DNA of 64,000 nucleotides from Nitrospira sp. (GTDB lineage Bacteria; Nitrospirota; Nitrospiria; Nitrospirales; Nitrospiraceae), in NCBI GenBank assembly GCA_037045225.1, contig JBAOHZ010000009.1, positions 744,001-808,000 on the forward strand. Reading direction: 5' to 3'. Of this stretch, positions 33,515 to 43,109 are shown one piece after another. Every line of letters begins with the position of its first letter. Within the stretch, counting starts at the first letter, position 1. The notes under the pieces are model-generated. The model did no database searches, was not told the DNA's origin, and worked only from the letters and a program-made list of their open reading frames with translations. Position numbers and translations under genes: made by a program.

Positions 33515-34690
33515 TTATTTAGGAGCCGTCAGCGCATCCTGCGCCACGTGACCCGTCATCGATTTTTCCTGAATATTGTGCTGAATCTCCGAGGCAATCA
33601 CACGCGCCAATTGGTCCGCCGAAAGTGCGCCCATAGGCAACCCCTGCGTATCCGAATAAAACGGGTCGTCGGACGCAGCCGTTCGATAGGTATTCACCAA
33701 GATGGCCGCCGGCTGGATGCGTTGGTCGTGCGCGCCAACCACAATGGCCTTCTCTTCCGGCAGCACCCTGGTTCGGGTCGCCCAATCTCGTTGATCGATT
33801 TTTACGAACGCGACAGTCCACACCTTCCCGTTCAGCAGGCTTCTAACTGCCTTCGGCGTACGGTCCCAGAAGAACGGCTCGCGGACGATCTTCTGCAGGG
33901 CCTCACGAACCCGGATCTCATACAGCTTGGTCGTCGAATCCTGATGAATCGGCGCGACCGGCGCAGTGCTGCCGACTTCATAAAAGGGCTGACCATCGAG
34001 GCTCTTCTGCTCATCGACCGTTCGCAGGTAGGTGTCGAATAGCTGCTGGAGGATACGTACCCGCTCCTCCCCAGGCAAGGCGGCAATGTCCTGGTCCGTG
34101 CGGATCGCGGCCGATTTCAACACTCGTTCACCTGACACCAGTTTGGGCTTCGGCGCGGTGTCCGCCTTGCTGGCCACCCATTGAAATTCTCTCGCAAGCA
34201 CCGGAACCAGTGTCTCCGGGTGATGCAGATACCCCTTCTCCTTCAGCGAGGCCGCGCTGATCAGCAGGATGACGCGTCCCGGCTGTGTGGTGCGCACGAC
34301 GAGAAACGGAAATGCTTTCCCCTCGTCATTCACCACAGTCGTCTCAATCACGACTTTGGCCAGCGCCTCTTTCGCGAGACTTTCATCGACACGCGGATAG
34401 TCGGACCGGTGCTGCAAGAGGACAACCAACGCCTCCCGCACCGTTTCAACGGCGGCGCTCCGGTCTGCCTGAATCAGACCGGTCCCTTCTGCCACATCGT
34501 TGGCTTGCCCCAAGAATATCTGAAAGGACGCACCTGGAATCGAGTACCCCGTTCCCACCCTTGGATGAGTCTCGCCGTCGGCGTGGCTTCCATGGCCTTG
34601 ATGATTCGCATGCGCCACCGGCACGAAGTAGAGCACGCACACAACTGCCCCGACACCGATTGTCCATGCTGCAGCCCGAAACACGACCAT
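33515..34690 (-). CDS. Exported hypothetical protein
   Basis: About 391 residues from an ATG at 34690, just after the galE stop; an earlier in-frame ATG at 34705 overlaps galE. The start is a signal peptide (MVVFRAAAWTIGVGAVVCV ... VAHA), followed by a His/Gly-rich NHQGHGSHADGETHP stretch that could bind metal. The rest (~350 residues) is a mixed alpha-beta protein I do not recognise. It is translationally linked to galE, which may be only positional. Confidence 0.7.
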   Translation of the reverse strand: MVVFRAAAWTIGVGAVVCVLYFVPVAHANHQGHGSHADGETHPRVGTGYSIPGASFQIFLGQANDVAEGTGLIQADRSAAVETVREALVVLLQHRSDYPRVDESLAKEALAKVVIETTVVNDEGKAFPFLVVRTTQPGRVILLISAASLKEKGYLHHPETLVPVLAREFQWVASKADTAPKPKLVSGERVLKSAAIRTDQDIAALPGEERVRILQQLFDTYLRTVDEQKSLDGQPFYEVGSTAPVAPIHQDSTTKLYEIRVREALQKIVREPFFWDRTPKAVRSLLNGKVWTVAFVKIDQRDWATRTRVLPEEKAIVVGAHDQRIQPAAILVNTYRTAASDDPFYSDTQGLPMGALSADQLARVIASEIQHNIQEKSMTGHVAQDALTAPK

Positions 34691-34694
34691 AGAG

Positions 34695-35714
34695 TCAGCC
34701 CCCATAGCCTTTTGGATTCGTACTTTGCCAGCGCCAGGCATCGGCACACATCTCGTCCAATCCGCGCGCCGCCCGCCACCCTAAAGATTTTAGGGCTTGC
34801 TCTGGATCGGCATAACAGGATGCCACGTCACCGGGTCTGCGGGGGGCGACTTTGTAGGGAACCGGCTTGCCGCTCGCCGCTTCAAACGCACGCACGATCT
34901 CCAGCACGCTATACCCATTCCCTGTCCCGAGATTCACCGTCAAACATTCGCCCGGACGCTCCAGCCGATCAAGCGCTTCCAGCGCCTTGAGGTGCCCCAG
35001 TGCCAGATCCACCACATGAATATAATCCCGCACTCCCGTGCCGTCCGGAGTCGAATAATCATTGCCCCACACGTTCAAGTATTCCCGCCGACCCACCGCC
35101 ACCTGGGCCACGAACGGCAGGAGATTATTCGGCATCCCCTGAGGATCCTCACCGATCAAGCCGCTGGCATGCGCGCCTACCGGATTGAAATAGCGGAGAA
35201 TGCAGATTCGCCAGGAGGCATCGCTACGCTGGACATCGCGCAGAATCTCCTCCACCATCAACTTCGTCCTGCCGTAGGGATTCGTGGCCGACAACGGATG
35301 GTCCTCCGTGAGCGGAAGCCGTTGCGGATCGCCATAGACGGTGGCAGAGGAACTGAACACCAGCTGCTGCACGCCGCACTCCCGCATCGCCTCCAAGAGA
35401 CGCAGTGACCCGACAACATTGTTGTCGTAATAGGTCAATGGCTGCTGGACCGATTCGCCCACCGCCTTGAGACCGGCAAAATGAATCACCGCCGTCGCCC
35501 GGCTCTCGCGCAGGGCTGCCACCAGGGCGGCTTTATCACGGCAATCGCCGCGTATCAGGCGAACAGACTTTCCGGTAATCCGCTCCACACGAACCAACGC
35601 TTCGGGATGGCTGTTGGAAAAATTGTCGAAGACCGTGACCGCACAGCCGGCATTCAACAGTTCCACACAGGTATGCGAACCAATATAGCCGGCACCGCCG
35701 GTGACCAGAATCAT
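34695..35714 (-). CDS. galE: UDP-glucose 4-epimerase
   Basis: A 339-residue cytoplasmic short-chain dehydrogenase that interconverts UDP-glucose and UDP-galactose. NAD binding is shown by VTGGAGYIGSHTCVELL, the catalytic pair by a Ser-Ser-Ala-Thr-Val-Tyr stretch and Tyr-Gly-Arg-Thr-Lys (NPYGRTKLMVEEI), and the C-terminal VPYKVAPRRPGDVASCYADP is typical. It feeds surface sugars; other sugar genes lie within 20 kb. Confidence 0.95.
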   Translation of the reverse strand: MILVTGGAGYIGSHTCVELLNAGCAVTVFDNFSNSHPEALVRVERITGKSVRLIRGDCRDKAALVAALRESRATAVIHFAGLKAVGESVQQPLTYYDNNVVGSLRLLEAMRECGVQQLVFSSSATVYGDPQRLPLTEDHPLSATNPYGRTKLMVEEILRDVQRSDASWRICILRYFNPVGAHASGLIGEDPQGMPNNLLPFVAQVAVGRREYLNVWGNDYSTPDGTGVRDYIHVVDLALGHLKALEALDRLERPGECLTVNLGTGNGYSVLEIVRAFEAASGKPVPYKVAPRRPGDVASCYADPEQALKSLGWRAARGLDEMCADAWRWQSTNPKGYGG

Positions 35715-35912
35715 GCGAATCGCCTCCGATGGAATTTACAACAGGAATTACCTGATCCTGACGTACGATACACCGCCGACACTTTTCCCACAATGGCGAA
35801 CCCGTATTACACGCGCAGGATTCACCCACCGCCCCTTGCCGACTCCGATCATGCGGGCTAGCGCTTCGCCGTCGCACTCCGCTACACTTCGTCATATCGA
35901 TCAGGACACCGC

Positions 35913-36773
35913 ATGCGGGACGAACGGACCACGAACTACTACACCATTCTTGAACTCTCTCCCGGCGCGTCGGACGCGGAGATCAAACGCGCCTGGCATG
36001 AGCACATGCAGGTCTGGCATCCCGATCGCTTCGTTCATTCGCCGGCTCTGCACCGGAAGGCCGAGGCCAGAACCCAACTAATCAATCAGGCCTATCAAAC
36101 ACTCAGCGACCCCGCGGCCCGGGCCAGGTACGATGCCGGCAGGCAACATCCTTCCTCACCGACACCGCCTCCACGCCCCTCGCCGGCGCCTCGACCGCAA
36201 CCAGCTCCGCGATCCCGTCAGGAACTGCGGGGTCCACAAACGATGCTGAACGTCACCCGATTCAGCCATCCCAAAATCATGGTACCGGCGATCCATATCC
36301 TGGTCGATAGCCGCGAACACCAGCCCTACGAATTCAAGGGCCTGGTGCGCATCGCTGGAACAGTCAAACAAACCCTGCCGGCCGGTGACTATGCGATTGC
36401 GGAAGCCCCGGATATTTTTTGCGTGGAACGCCGTCGCGTAGAGGAGTTCGACACCATCTTCTCCAATCCATCCGACAACCGCCCGCGCTTTCTCCGCGAG
36501 CTCGAACCGCTCCGCGCTTTTCCCCATCGCTTTCTGGTGATCGAAGGCACGATCCAATACAACCGCGGCGGAGGGCGGCTCGGCCAGTATCACCGAAACG
36601 GCATCGTGGACTTTCTGGATTCCCTAACGGCCAGATTCGGGCTGCAGATCATCTATTCAGACAGTCGCGAAGAAGCCGAAGAACGGGTTGCCAACCTGGC
36701 GGCGCTCCACTATGCCTACCATCTCGCCGAACAACAGGGCCTCGGTCGCTGCCTCACGGAGAATGACGCCTAG
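35913..36773 (+). CDS. J-domain protein fused to an ERCC4-type nuclease
   Basis: A 286-residue protein with an unusual arrangement. Residues 8-75 are a J domain with HPD at 36-38 (NYYTILELSPGASDAEIKRA, WHPDRF, LSDPAARARYDAG), which would recruit DnaK. A Pro-rich linker (~80-105) leads to an ERCC4/XPF-type nuclease: VDSREHQPYEF (131-141), PAGDYAI and VERRRVEEFD (171-180), the last a variant of the ERKxxxD metal site with Arg for Lys and Glu for Asp. No HhH domain follows. An AGGA site precedes the ATG. The AAA+ ATPase follows on the same strand. Confidence 0.88.
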   Translation: MRDERTTNYYTILELSPGASDAEIKRAWHEHMQVWHPDRFVHSPALHRKAEARTQLINQAYQTLSDPAARARYDAGRQHPSSPTPPPRPSPAPRPQPAPRSRQELRGPQTMLNVTRFSHPKIMVPAIHILVDSREHQPYEFKGLVRIAGTVKQTLPAGDYAIAEAPDIFCVERRRVEEFDTIFSNPSDNRPRFLRELEPLRAFPHRFLVIEGTIQYNRGGGRLGQYHRNGIVDFLDSLTARFGLQIIYSDSREEAEERVANLAALHYAYHLAEQQGLGRCLTENDA

Positions 36774-36944
36774 GCGGAAGAAGAGCCGCTGGCGAATGGC
36801 CGATCGCTGACGGTTCGGAAGGAGTCGTGACTGTCGGAATTGTCTCCCACCATCAGTCCTCAGCGCTAGCGTTGCGCCTCCAGCCTCGTCACATTCGCCC
36901 CTTTTCTTGGTGTGGTGAAACCCTCGTGCTAGCATTTCATTCCT

Positions 36945-38507
36945 ATGGCGTTATCGACGAGCGTACATGACCTCCGCACATTGATTCGCTCCAGCCACCC
37001 CCTGATTATCATCGAGACGGTGGAAGAAGAACGGGTGCTGACGTTGCTTCAATCCGTGGCGGCTCAGGAACGCATGCCGCTGTTCGAATGGTCGATCACC
37101 AGGGGCCTCACCAGGCAGGACGAGGGGCAAACCATCAGCAAGATGACCGCCACTCCCCTGGCGGTCCTTCAACACCTCAACGGCTTGACTGTGGAAGCGA
37201 TCTTTTGGCTCAAGGATCTTGCGCCGCACTTGCAAGACGCCGCCGTGGCTCGTCAGTTGCGTGAAGTCAGTCATCACTTCGGCCGCTCCCGTACCACCTG
37301 TCTGTTGACCGGTCATCCCATCGTCCTCCCGTCCGACATCGAACAGATCGCGGTTCGGCTGGATTTGCAACTGCCTGATCGGGACGAACTACAGTCGATG
37401 CTCCACAGTGTGCTGCAGTCACTCGGCAAGAGAACGTCGCCTCGTCGTCCCGGCTCGACGACCGTCGTGCAGAGCATTCTTCGCTCGCTCACCGATTCCA
37501 AACCCGCACAGTCCGGCCCCTCGGCACAGGAACGCGACGCCATCCTTCGCGCCCTGCAGGGATTGACCCTGCATCAAGCCCGGCAGGTCATCACACAATG
37601 TATCGTCGAAGACGGCACCCTTTCCGCCAATGACGTGCAGACCATCCTGAAACGGAAAGTCCAGGCCATCAAAGACGGCGGCTTGCTGGAATATTATCCC
37701 CTGGAAGATAACCGATTTGAACTGGGCGGGTTCGTCAACCTGAAGTCATGGTTGGAGCGGGCGAAGGTGGGATTTACAGCGGAAGCCAAGGCGCTCAACC
37801 TGACGCCGCCGCGCGGCATTATGCTGGTGGGGGTCCCGGGCTGCGGCAAGTCACTCGCCGCAAAAGCAATCGCGCGCGAGTGGCAACTCCCGCTGCTCAA
37901 ACTCGATGCGGGGCGACTCTTCGATAAATTCGTCGGAGAGTCGGAGAAAAACTTCCGCAAGGCGATCGAGATGGCGGAGTCCCTCTCGCCGATCGTGCTC
38001 TGGATCGACGAAATCGAAAAGGCCATGGTGTCAGGCGGCGGGAGCGGAGACGCCGACGCCGGATTGAGCCGTCGGCTCTTCGGCGCGTTTCTGACCTGGC
38101 TGCAGGAAAAGAAGCAGGAGGTGTTCGTCGTCGCCACGGCAAACAACCTCGCATCCCTTCCGCCTGAACTGCTGCGTAAAGGACGGTTCGACGAAATCTT
38201 CTTTGTGGACTTGCCGGACGACCACGAACGGACCGCCATCTGGAAGATCCATCTCGCGCTCCGCAAACAGGACTGTACGAAGTTTGATCTTTCAAAGATC
38301 GTCAGTGTCAGCGATGGATTCAGCGGATCGGAAATCGAACAGGCGGTGGTGGCCGCACTCTACCGGGCCTTGCACCACAAAACGTCTCTGACGACCGATC
38401 TCCTGATTCAGGAACTGTCCGGCACCGTGCCGCTCTCGGTCACTCGCCACGAAGACATCGATCAGCTTCGAACCATGGCTCACGGCCGCTTCGTCAACGT
38501 GCGGTAG
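36945..38507 (+). CDS. Ycf46-like AAA+ ATPase
   Basis: A 520-residue cytoplasmic protein. The N-terminal 250 residues are of the Ycf46 kind (DLRTLIRSSHPLIIIETVEE ... TRGLT). The C-terminal AAA+ module is complete: Walker A GVPGCGKSLAAKAIA, Walker B IVLWIDEIEKAM, sensor 1 VVATANNLASLPPELLRKGRFDEIFFVDLP with Arg finger. Ycf46 proteins influence carbon-uptake regulation in cyanobacteria, though their client is unknown. It may work with the J-domain/nuclease gene 171 bp upstream. Confidence 0.88.
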   Translation: MALSTSVHDLRTLIRSSHPLIIIETVEEERVLTLLQSVAAQERMPLFEWSITRGLTRQDEGQTISKMTATPLAVLQHLNGLTVEAIFWLKDLAPHLQDAAVARQLREVSHHFGRSRTTCLLTGHPIVLPSDIEQIAVRLDLQLPDRDELQSMLHSVLQSLGKRTSPRRPGSTTVVQSILRSLTDSKPAQSGPSAQERDAILRALQGLTLHQARQVITQCIVEDGTLSANDVQTILKRKVQAIKDGGLLEYYPLEDNRFELGGFVNLKSWLERAKVGFTAEAKALNLTPPRGIMLVGVPGCGKSLAAKAIAREWQLPLLKLDAGRLFDKFVGESEKNFRKAIEMAESLSPIVLWIDEIEKAMVSGGGSGDADAGLSRRLFGAFLTWLQEKKQEVFVVATANNLASLPPELLRKGRFDEIFFVDLPDDHERTAIWKIHLALRKQDCTKFDLSKIVSVSDGFSGSEIEQAVVAALYRALHHKTSLTTDLLIQELSGTVPLSVTRHEDIDQLRTMAHGRFVNVR

Positions 38508-38815
38508 GCGGGTTCAGTTCCGGGCCATCCGGACAATCGCATCAGTGACAACCCTCACCGGCCGACCGGGGGACCTCCTGTCAGGACATGCCTCGTGCTC
38601 CGCCCTGAACCGGCTCCGGTGGTGACACCTCGCAGAACTGGGCCATCGTACAGTAAGATCATTTACGGTGCAGGCGCCCGCTGAGCACGGCGAATCCTTC
38701 TCCTTCGGGGTGCCTCTAACCGCATACAGGCCGATGCGCCGAGTGTATCTCTATCGATCCGGTGTTTCGCCTGAGAATGACAGGGACCTGTTCACCTTCA
38801 CTAGAGACTCATGTC
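38508..38815. other. 308-bp gap, no gene seen
   Basis: I see no protein gene with a supported start; the frame open at 38668 and the upstream part of the TPR frame (38762) have no family pattern. No clear terminator for the AAA+ gene or promoter for the next one is visible. Confidence 0.3.
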
Positions 38816-40567
38816 ATGACGATCCATACATGGTTTCACGCACATGCGCGACAACTATTCATCCTTCAGGCCTCTCGCATCCTCGGACTGCTCCTGCTCC
38901 TGCCCGTCACGCTGACAGACGCACCCAGGGCTATGGCGAACGATCCAGCACCGCACTCGGAAAGCCAGGTCGCCCAACGCGCCAAAGCCGCCTGGGAGCA
39001 GGGGACGACCGACTTGGCCCTCGGTATTCTTGACCAGGGCATTCATGACAACCCGCGCGCGTTCGCCCTGCACCAACTCCGCGGCGATATGCTCGCCACC
39101 TCACGCCACACCGAAGCGGCCCTTGAATCCTATGAAACCGTCCTGGCGAGCATTCCCAAGGCTCTCGACGTGCGATGGGCGAAGTGGAGCGTGCTGGTAC
39201 GGTCCGGGCAGGTGGAAGAAGCGGTCACTGAATTGCAGCGCATTGCCGCCATCGACCCTCAGAACCCGTTGATCCATTTGCGACTGGCCCGTGAGCTTCG
39301 GAAACTTGACCGGCTGGAGGAGTCTCTGAAGTCCTATCAGCAGGCGGTGGAGCTGAGACCCGACATGCTCAACTGGCGGTTGGCGATGGCCCGCGCGCGA
39401 TTCGACATTTTGGATTACGAAGGCGCAGACCGCGAGGTGCAGTCTGTGTTGCAACAAGTCTCCCCCGGTTCCCCGTTGGAGCTGTCCGCCAAGAATCTGC
39501 TGACCGTGTTTTACGGATCGACGGAGCGAGGCCGCCGCTTTGCACCTATGATGAGCCCGGACGCGAACCCGAAACAACTCAAAGACTGGTCGATGATTCG
39601 CCACGACGCCTACGCGCTCTTCGAGGCCGGGCGCTATCAGGAAGCCGAACCGATGTATCGGCAACTCCTGCTCCTCAATCCGATGGACCCCCTTGCTAAG
39701 CAGCACCTTGGACTGATTCTTATGAACCTGGGCCGGTGCAAGGAGGCCATCAGCATCATCCCCAAAATGGAAGGGCTCGATCCGCTTGATGAAGACTATG
39801 CGGCCACTGTCTATCGACTCGGTCAATGTCTGGTAGATTTGGGGAAATGGGAAGACGCATACATTCAATTCAAGATCCTCTACGACACGACCGTGGCATT
39901 CGAGCAGTCGACGAAGGAGGTCGAACTTCCAGTAGGAACCAGAATTCTGGACAAACACAAACTGCTGCGCTGGCTGGAGAAGATTCGTCCGCATGTCCCC
40001 GAACTGGCCAAGGAAATCGAGATGGAGAACGCCGCCCAGGCCACGCCGGCGGCGCCGGTCGTTCCGTCGGAAGCAGAGCTGGCCGCGAAGGCCATGGAGA
40101 ATTTGAAACCACAGAACACGTTGGATGCAGCGGCCTCCCTGGTCGGACGGGACGCCGATTTTGCCTGGTTCCGATTCGTCATCCCGGCAAAGAAAGTCAT
40201 GCGGGACGATTCGCCCACCGGCGCCCACGACTTCATTCCTCTGGACCCCGGGATCAGCTTTTCCGCTACTCAGCCGGACATTTACCTGGTGTTCGGATTG
40301 GTGACGGCCTCGTACGATGAAATTCCGCTCTCGGCGCGCTGTTTCAAAGAGCACGCGGAACTAACCGGCGCGCAGCCAGCGGTGGCACAGGATCAGCTCA
40401 TCATGTCCACCAACGACCAATCCGGTTACTTCGTCCTGTCACGTCCATCCACCGGCTGGACGACGGGACTCTACCGATGCGGGTTATTTGCAGGGGAGCA
40501 AACCTCGGCCTACACCCAGGTGGATGAAGTGCGGTTCCGTATCGTTGAATCGACGAAGCCGTCGTAG
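38816..40567 (+). CDS. Exported TPR-repeat protein
   Basis: A 583-residue protein from ATG 38816. The first ~40 residues are a signal peptide or anchor (SRILGLLLLLPVTLTDAPRAMA). Tetratricopeptide repeats run from about residue 45 to 350 (GILDQGIHDNPRAFALHQLRG, LESYETVLASIPKALDVRW, SYQQAVELRPDMLNWRLAMA, MYRQLLLLNPMDPLAKQHLG). The C-terminal ~130 residues form a separate beta-rich domain (VFGLVTASYDEIPLSARCF, YRCGLFAGEQTSA) not recognised. Probably a periplasmic scaffold. Ribosome site weak, so the start is uncertain by up to 18 codons. Confidence 0.8.
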   Translation: MTIHTWFHAHARQLFILQASRILGLLLLLPVTLTDAPRAMANDPAPHSESQVAQRAKAAWEQGTTDLALGILDQGIHDNPRAFALHQLRGDMLATSRHTEAALESYETVLASIPKALDVRWAKWSVLVRSGQVEEAVTELQRIAAIDPQNPLIHLRLARELRKLDRLEESLKSYQQAVELRPDMLNWRLAMARARFDILDYEGADREVQSVLQQVSPGSPLELSAKNLLTVFYGSTERGRRFAPMMSPDANPKQLKDWSMIRHDAYALFEAGRYQEAEPMYRQLLLLNPMDPLAKQHLGLILMNLGRCKEAISIIPKMEGLDPLDEDYAATVYRLGQCLVDLGKWEDAYIQFKILYDTTVAFEQSTKEVELPVGTRILDKHKLLRWLEKIRPHVPELAKEIEMENAAQATPAAPVVPSEAELAAKAMENLKPQNTLDAAASLVGRDADFAWFRFVIPAKKVMRDDSPTGAHDFIPLDPGISFSATQPDIYLVFGLVTASYDEIPLSARCFKEHAELTGAQPAVAQDQLIMSTNDQSGYFVLSRPSTGWTTGLYRCGLFAGEQTSAYTQVDEVRFRIVESTKPS

Positions 40568-40614
40568 CGCACACACAGCGGATGGGCTCGGGTGGTCTCA
40601 GCCGAACAGGAGAG

Positions 40615-41568
40615 TTAGATGGAACGATGGGTGACCAGATATCGGCCGGACACGGTTTCATCCGGCAGAAGGCGCTTCAAGCCCCACTCAGGATGGTTGA
40701 AGGCATCGGTCGCGCACGTCATCGGCTCAATCGCCAACGCACGGCGCGGCGCATCGACGATCGCATCGCCGGTGTAGACGACGATCGCGGAAAAAGAACG
40801 ATCCATCACAATGTCGATTCTGCGGCCACTCCCCTCATGTTGCAAGGAGGCCGTCGCCGTTCCGTTCGCATCACGTTCCAATCCGATATAGCAATGATTG
40901 AAACGGCGATTGCCGACCCGGCGAGGGTGGCGAAAGTCCCACTCGGTGCCCTTCACATCGAGGACCTTGCCCGTCGGCGCCAGTCGCTCATTAAACTCGA
41001 GGTACCCGGAAGCGGGAATCTTAGCATCCACCTCATCCACCAACGCAGTCCCGACCGCGAAATAGGGGTGGAATCCGACTCCAACCGGCGCGGCTTCAGG
41101 CCCCACATTGTGAACGGCGAACGAGCAGGCCAATCCCTGCGCGTCCAAACGATATCCAACACGAATGACAAGAGAAAAGGGATACCCTCGTGGGCCATAC
41201 GTCGCAGCATCGAGCGACACCTCGAACAAGACGCTATTCGTGTCGACCTGCTGTGTGTTCCACGGCAGGGCTCGGACGAATCCATGGATCGCGTTCGGAC
41301 CTTCCTTGTCGTTGCGTTCGAGCTGCAGCGGTTGTCCGTTAAAGGAGTAGCGTCCTTCCGCCACACGGCCTGGAAAGGGAATGAGCACATCCCCCTGCCC
41401 GCCCTTCTTATGCGCCCCGCCTGCATACCCCCAGACAATGTCAGTTTCGCTCCCATCGCCTTCAAGCTGGTAGTATCGGCGCAACGCCGCTCCCCAGGGT
41501 GAGACCCGCGCGCGCTGCTGCCCATAGGCGAGCGCAATTTCTGTGTCCGATGTCGTGTCACTCGTCAT
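40615..41568 (-). CDS. Aldose 1-epimerase family protein
   Basis: A 317-residue cytoplasmic beta-sandwich. WGAALRRYYQLEGDGSETDI, GQGDVLIPFPGRVAEGRYSFNGQ, NAIHGFVRALPW (catalytic His region) and VGVGFHPYFAVG (second His) and the acidic NHCYIGL-ALAIEPMTCATDAFN region follow the galactose mutarotase pattern. It interconverts sugar anomers, or acts on phosphosugars as YeaD-type relatives do. It lies 48 bp after the phosphofructokinase gene on the minus strand. Confidence 0.88.
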   Translation of the reverse strand: MTSDTTSDTEIALAYGQQRARVSPWGAALRRYYQLEGDGSETDIVWGYAGGAHKKGGQGDVLIPFPGRVAEGRYSFNGQPLQLERNDKEGPNAIHGFVRALPWNTQQVDTNSVLFEVSLDAATYGPRGYPFSLVIRVGYRLDAQGLACSFAVHNVGPEAAPVGVGFHPYFAVGTALVDEVDAKIPASGYLEFNERLAPTGKVLDVKGTEWDFRHPRRVGNRRFNHCYIGLERDANGTATASLQHEGSGRRIDIVMDRSFSAIVVYTGDAIVDAPRRALAIEPMTCATDAFNHPEWGLKRLLPDETVSGRYLVTHRSI

Positions 41569-41615
41569 GACGCCCTACACGCAGATGAGGCAAGGTCCAC
41601 GCCCTCGCCCCTCGC

Positions 41616-42881
41616 TCATACATCCTTGCCCATCAGGTATTCAAACCGTTTCCGGAAATCATCCACGGCCAGACCCGCCGTAGTCGCCAATCGAACTAGA
41701 TCCTGAGGGTGATTGAAATCATCCGGAGCCAACCGAATCATGTACCGCCGCGCGATGACGTACGACTCGGACTCCACATCCACCATACGCACTCTGGTGC
41801 GGCCGGTCGCGGGATCCAGAATGTCGCCGAACGGAATCGGTATGAACCGGCCGTTCTGAATCGAGACCATGGCGGCATTCCCGCCCTCCAGGAGAAACTG
41901 CGCCGCGCAATAACCGAGATCCCGGGTGTATTCCATATCGAACGAAATGGGATCGGCGCAGCGAAGCTCATAGCCGATGTTCTTATCGACGATGGTGGTC
42001 TTAATACCGAAGGAACGCAATTCCTTCTCGACCGCCCGCTTCAGCATGGAACCGAAGTTGATCTCCGCCAACCGCACATGTCCGTGCTGGTCACGCTCCA
42101 CATCCTGCAGCCCGTCGAGATCCTGCTGATCGATGATTTCCACCAGTCCTTCCGCCAAGACCGCCACGCCGTCCGATCGTCCGGCATTGAGCCGTTTGAT
42201 AAACGCGCCGGCCAGGATATCGACCAGCGTTTTCAGCCGAAGGGGCTTCTGTTGAAACTCCTCGGGAATGACCGTCAACGTGGCGCCGGCGGCCTTGCCG
42301 ATACCGAGCGCCAGATGTCCGGCCTTGCGGCCCATCGTCACCACGAAATACCAGCGCGAGGTCGTCTCCGCATCCACCATCAAACTTTTCACAAGCTCCA
42401 CGCCGATGTGGCGCGCCGTCTGAAATCCGAAGGTCGGAATTCCATGCGGCAGGTCCAGATCGTTGTCGATGGTCTTCGGCACATGCACGACCTGCAAGAG
42501 GCCGGCGGCCCGCTGTTCCAACTTCAACGCGGAGAACGCGGTGTCGTCACCGCCAATCGTAATCAGCCGGGTCACACCGAGGGTATTCAAACTCGCCAGG
42601 CAGGCATCGAGATGCTCGAGTTTCTTCGTGGGGTTGGCACGCGCCGTGCCGAGGTAGGAGCCGCCGCTGAAGTGAATCCGACTGACATCCTCGATCGACA
42701 GGCGCTTCACCTTACTGGTCTGGCCGTCCATGATCCATTTGAAGCCATCCTGAATGCCGATCACGTCACAGCCGCCGAGAATACTCCTGATCGTGGCGGC
42801 TCCGATGACACTATTGATACCGGGCGCCGGCCCACCCCCCACTAGAATTGCCACCACCGGTCGTTGCTTGATGGTTCCCAT
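41616..42881 (-). CDS. pfp: Pyrophosphate-type 6-phosphofructokinase
   Basis: A 421-residue cytoplasmic enzyme. GGGPAPGINSVIG is the nucleotide/PPi loop, and GGDDT with PKTIDNDL replace the ATP-type GGDGS and PGTIDND; these two changes are the hallmark of PPi-dependent enzymes. MGRKAGHLALG follows the active site. It phosphorylates fructose 6-phosphate reversibly using PPi, so the same enzyme can serve glycolysis and gluconeogenesis. Length is as in the longer PPi group. Confidence 0.9.
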   Translation of the reverse strand: MGTIKQRPVVAILVGGGPAPGINSVIGAATIRSILGGCDVIGIQDGFKWIMDGQTSKVKRLSIEDVSRIHFSGGSYLGTARANPTKKLEHLDACLASLNTLGVTRLITIGGDDTAFSALKLEQRAAGLLQVVHVPKTIDNDLDLPHGIPTFGFQTARHIGVELVKSLMVDAETTSRWYFVVTMGRKAGHLALGIGKAAGATLTVIPEEFQQKPLRLKTLVDILAGAFIKRLNAGRSDGVAVLAEGLVEIIDQQDLDGLQDVERDQHGHVRLAEINFGSMLKRAVEKELRSFGIKTTIVDKNIGYELRCADPISFDMEYTRDLGYCAAQFLLEGGNAAMVSIQNGRFIPIPFGDILDPATGRTRVRMVDVESESYVIARRYMIRLAPDDFNHPQDLVRLATTAGLAVDDFRKRFEYLMGKDV

Positions 42882-43109
42882 TTGCGATGGATCTCCTCTA
42901 TGCTTTGGATCGTGTTTCAGTCCAAAAAGTTTCGTGCTGTGAACCTACACGGAGACGAAGTGCGCGTCAAGAATGGGGACAGGCCCTTGCGGCACAACGG
43001 CGCAATCGATGGGCCTCATGGAACTCCTGACAATGATGTCTGCGTAGAACGGCGGCGGTACAGCCGGCTTCACGCCGGCTGCCACGCCGATCAGGTAAGG
43101 AGAGCGCGC

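Noticed and set aside
38762..38815. Earlier start for the TPR protein
   Set aside because: The extra 18 residues would put a non-hydrophobic stretch before the signal peptide.
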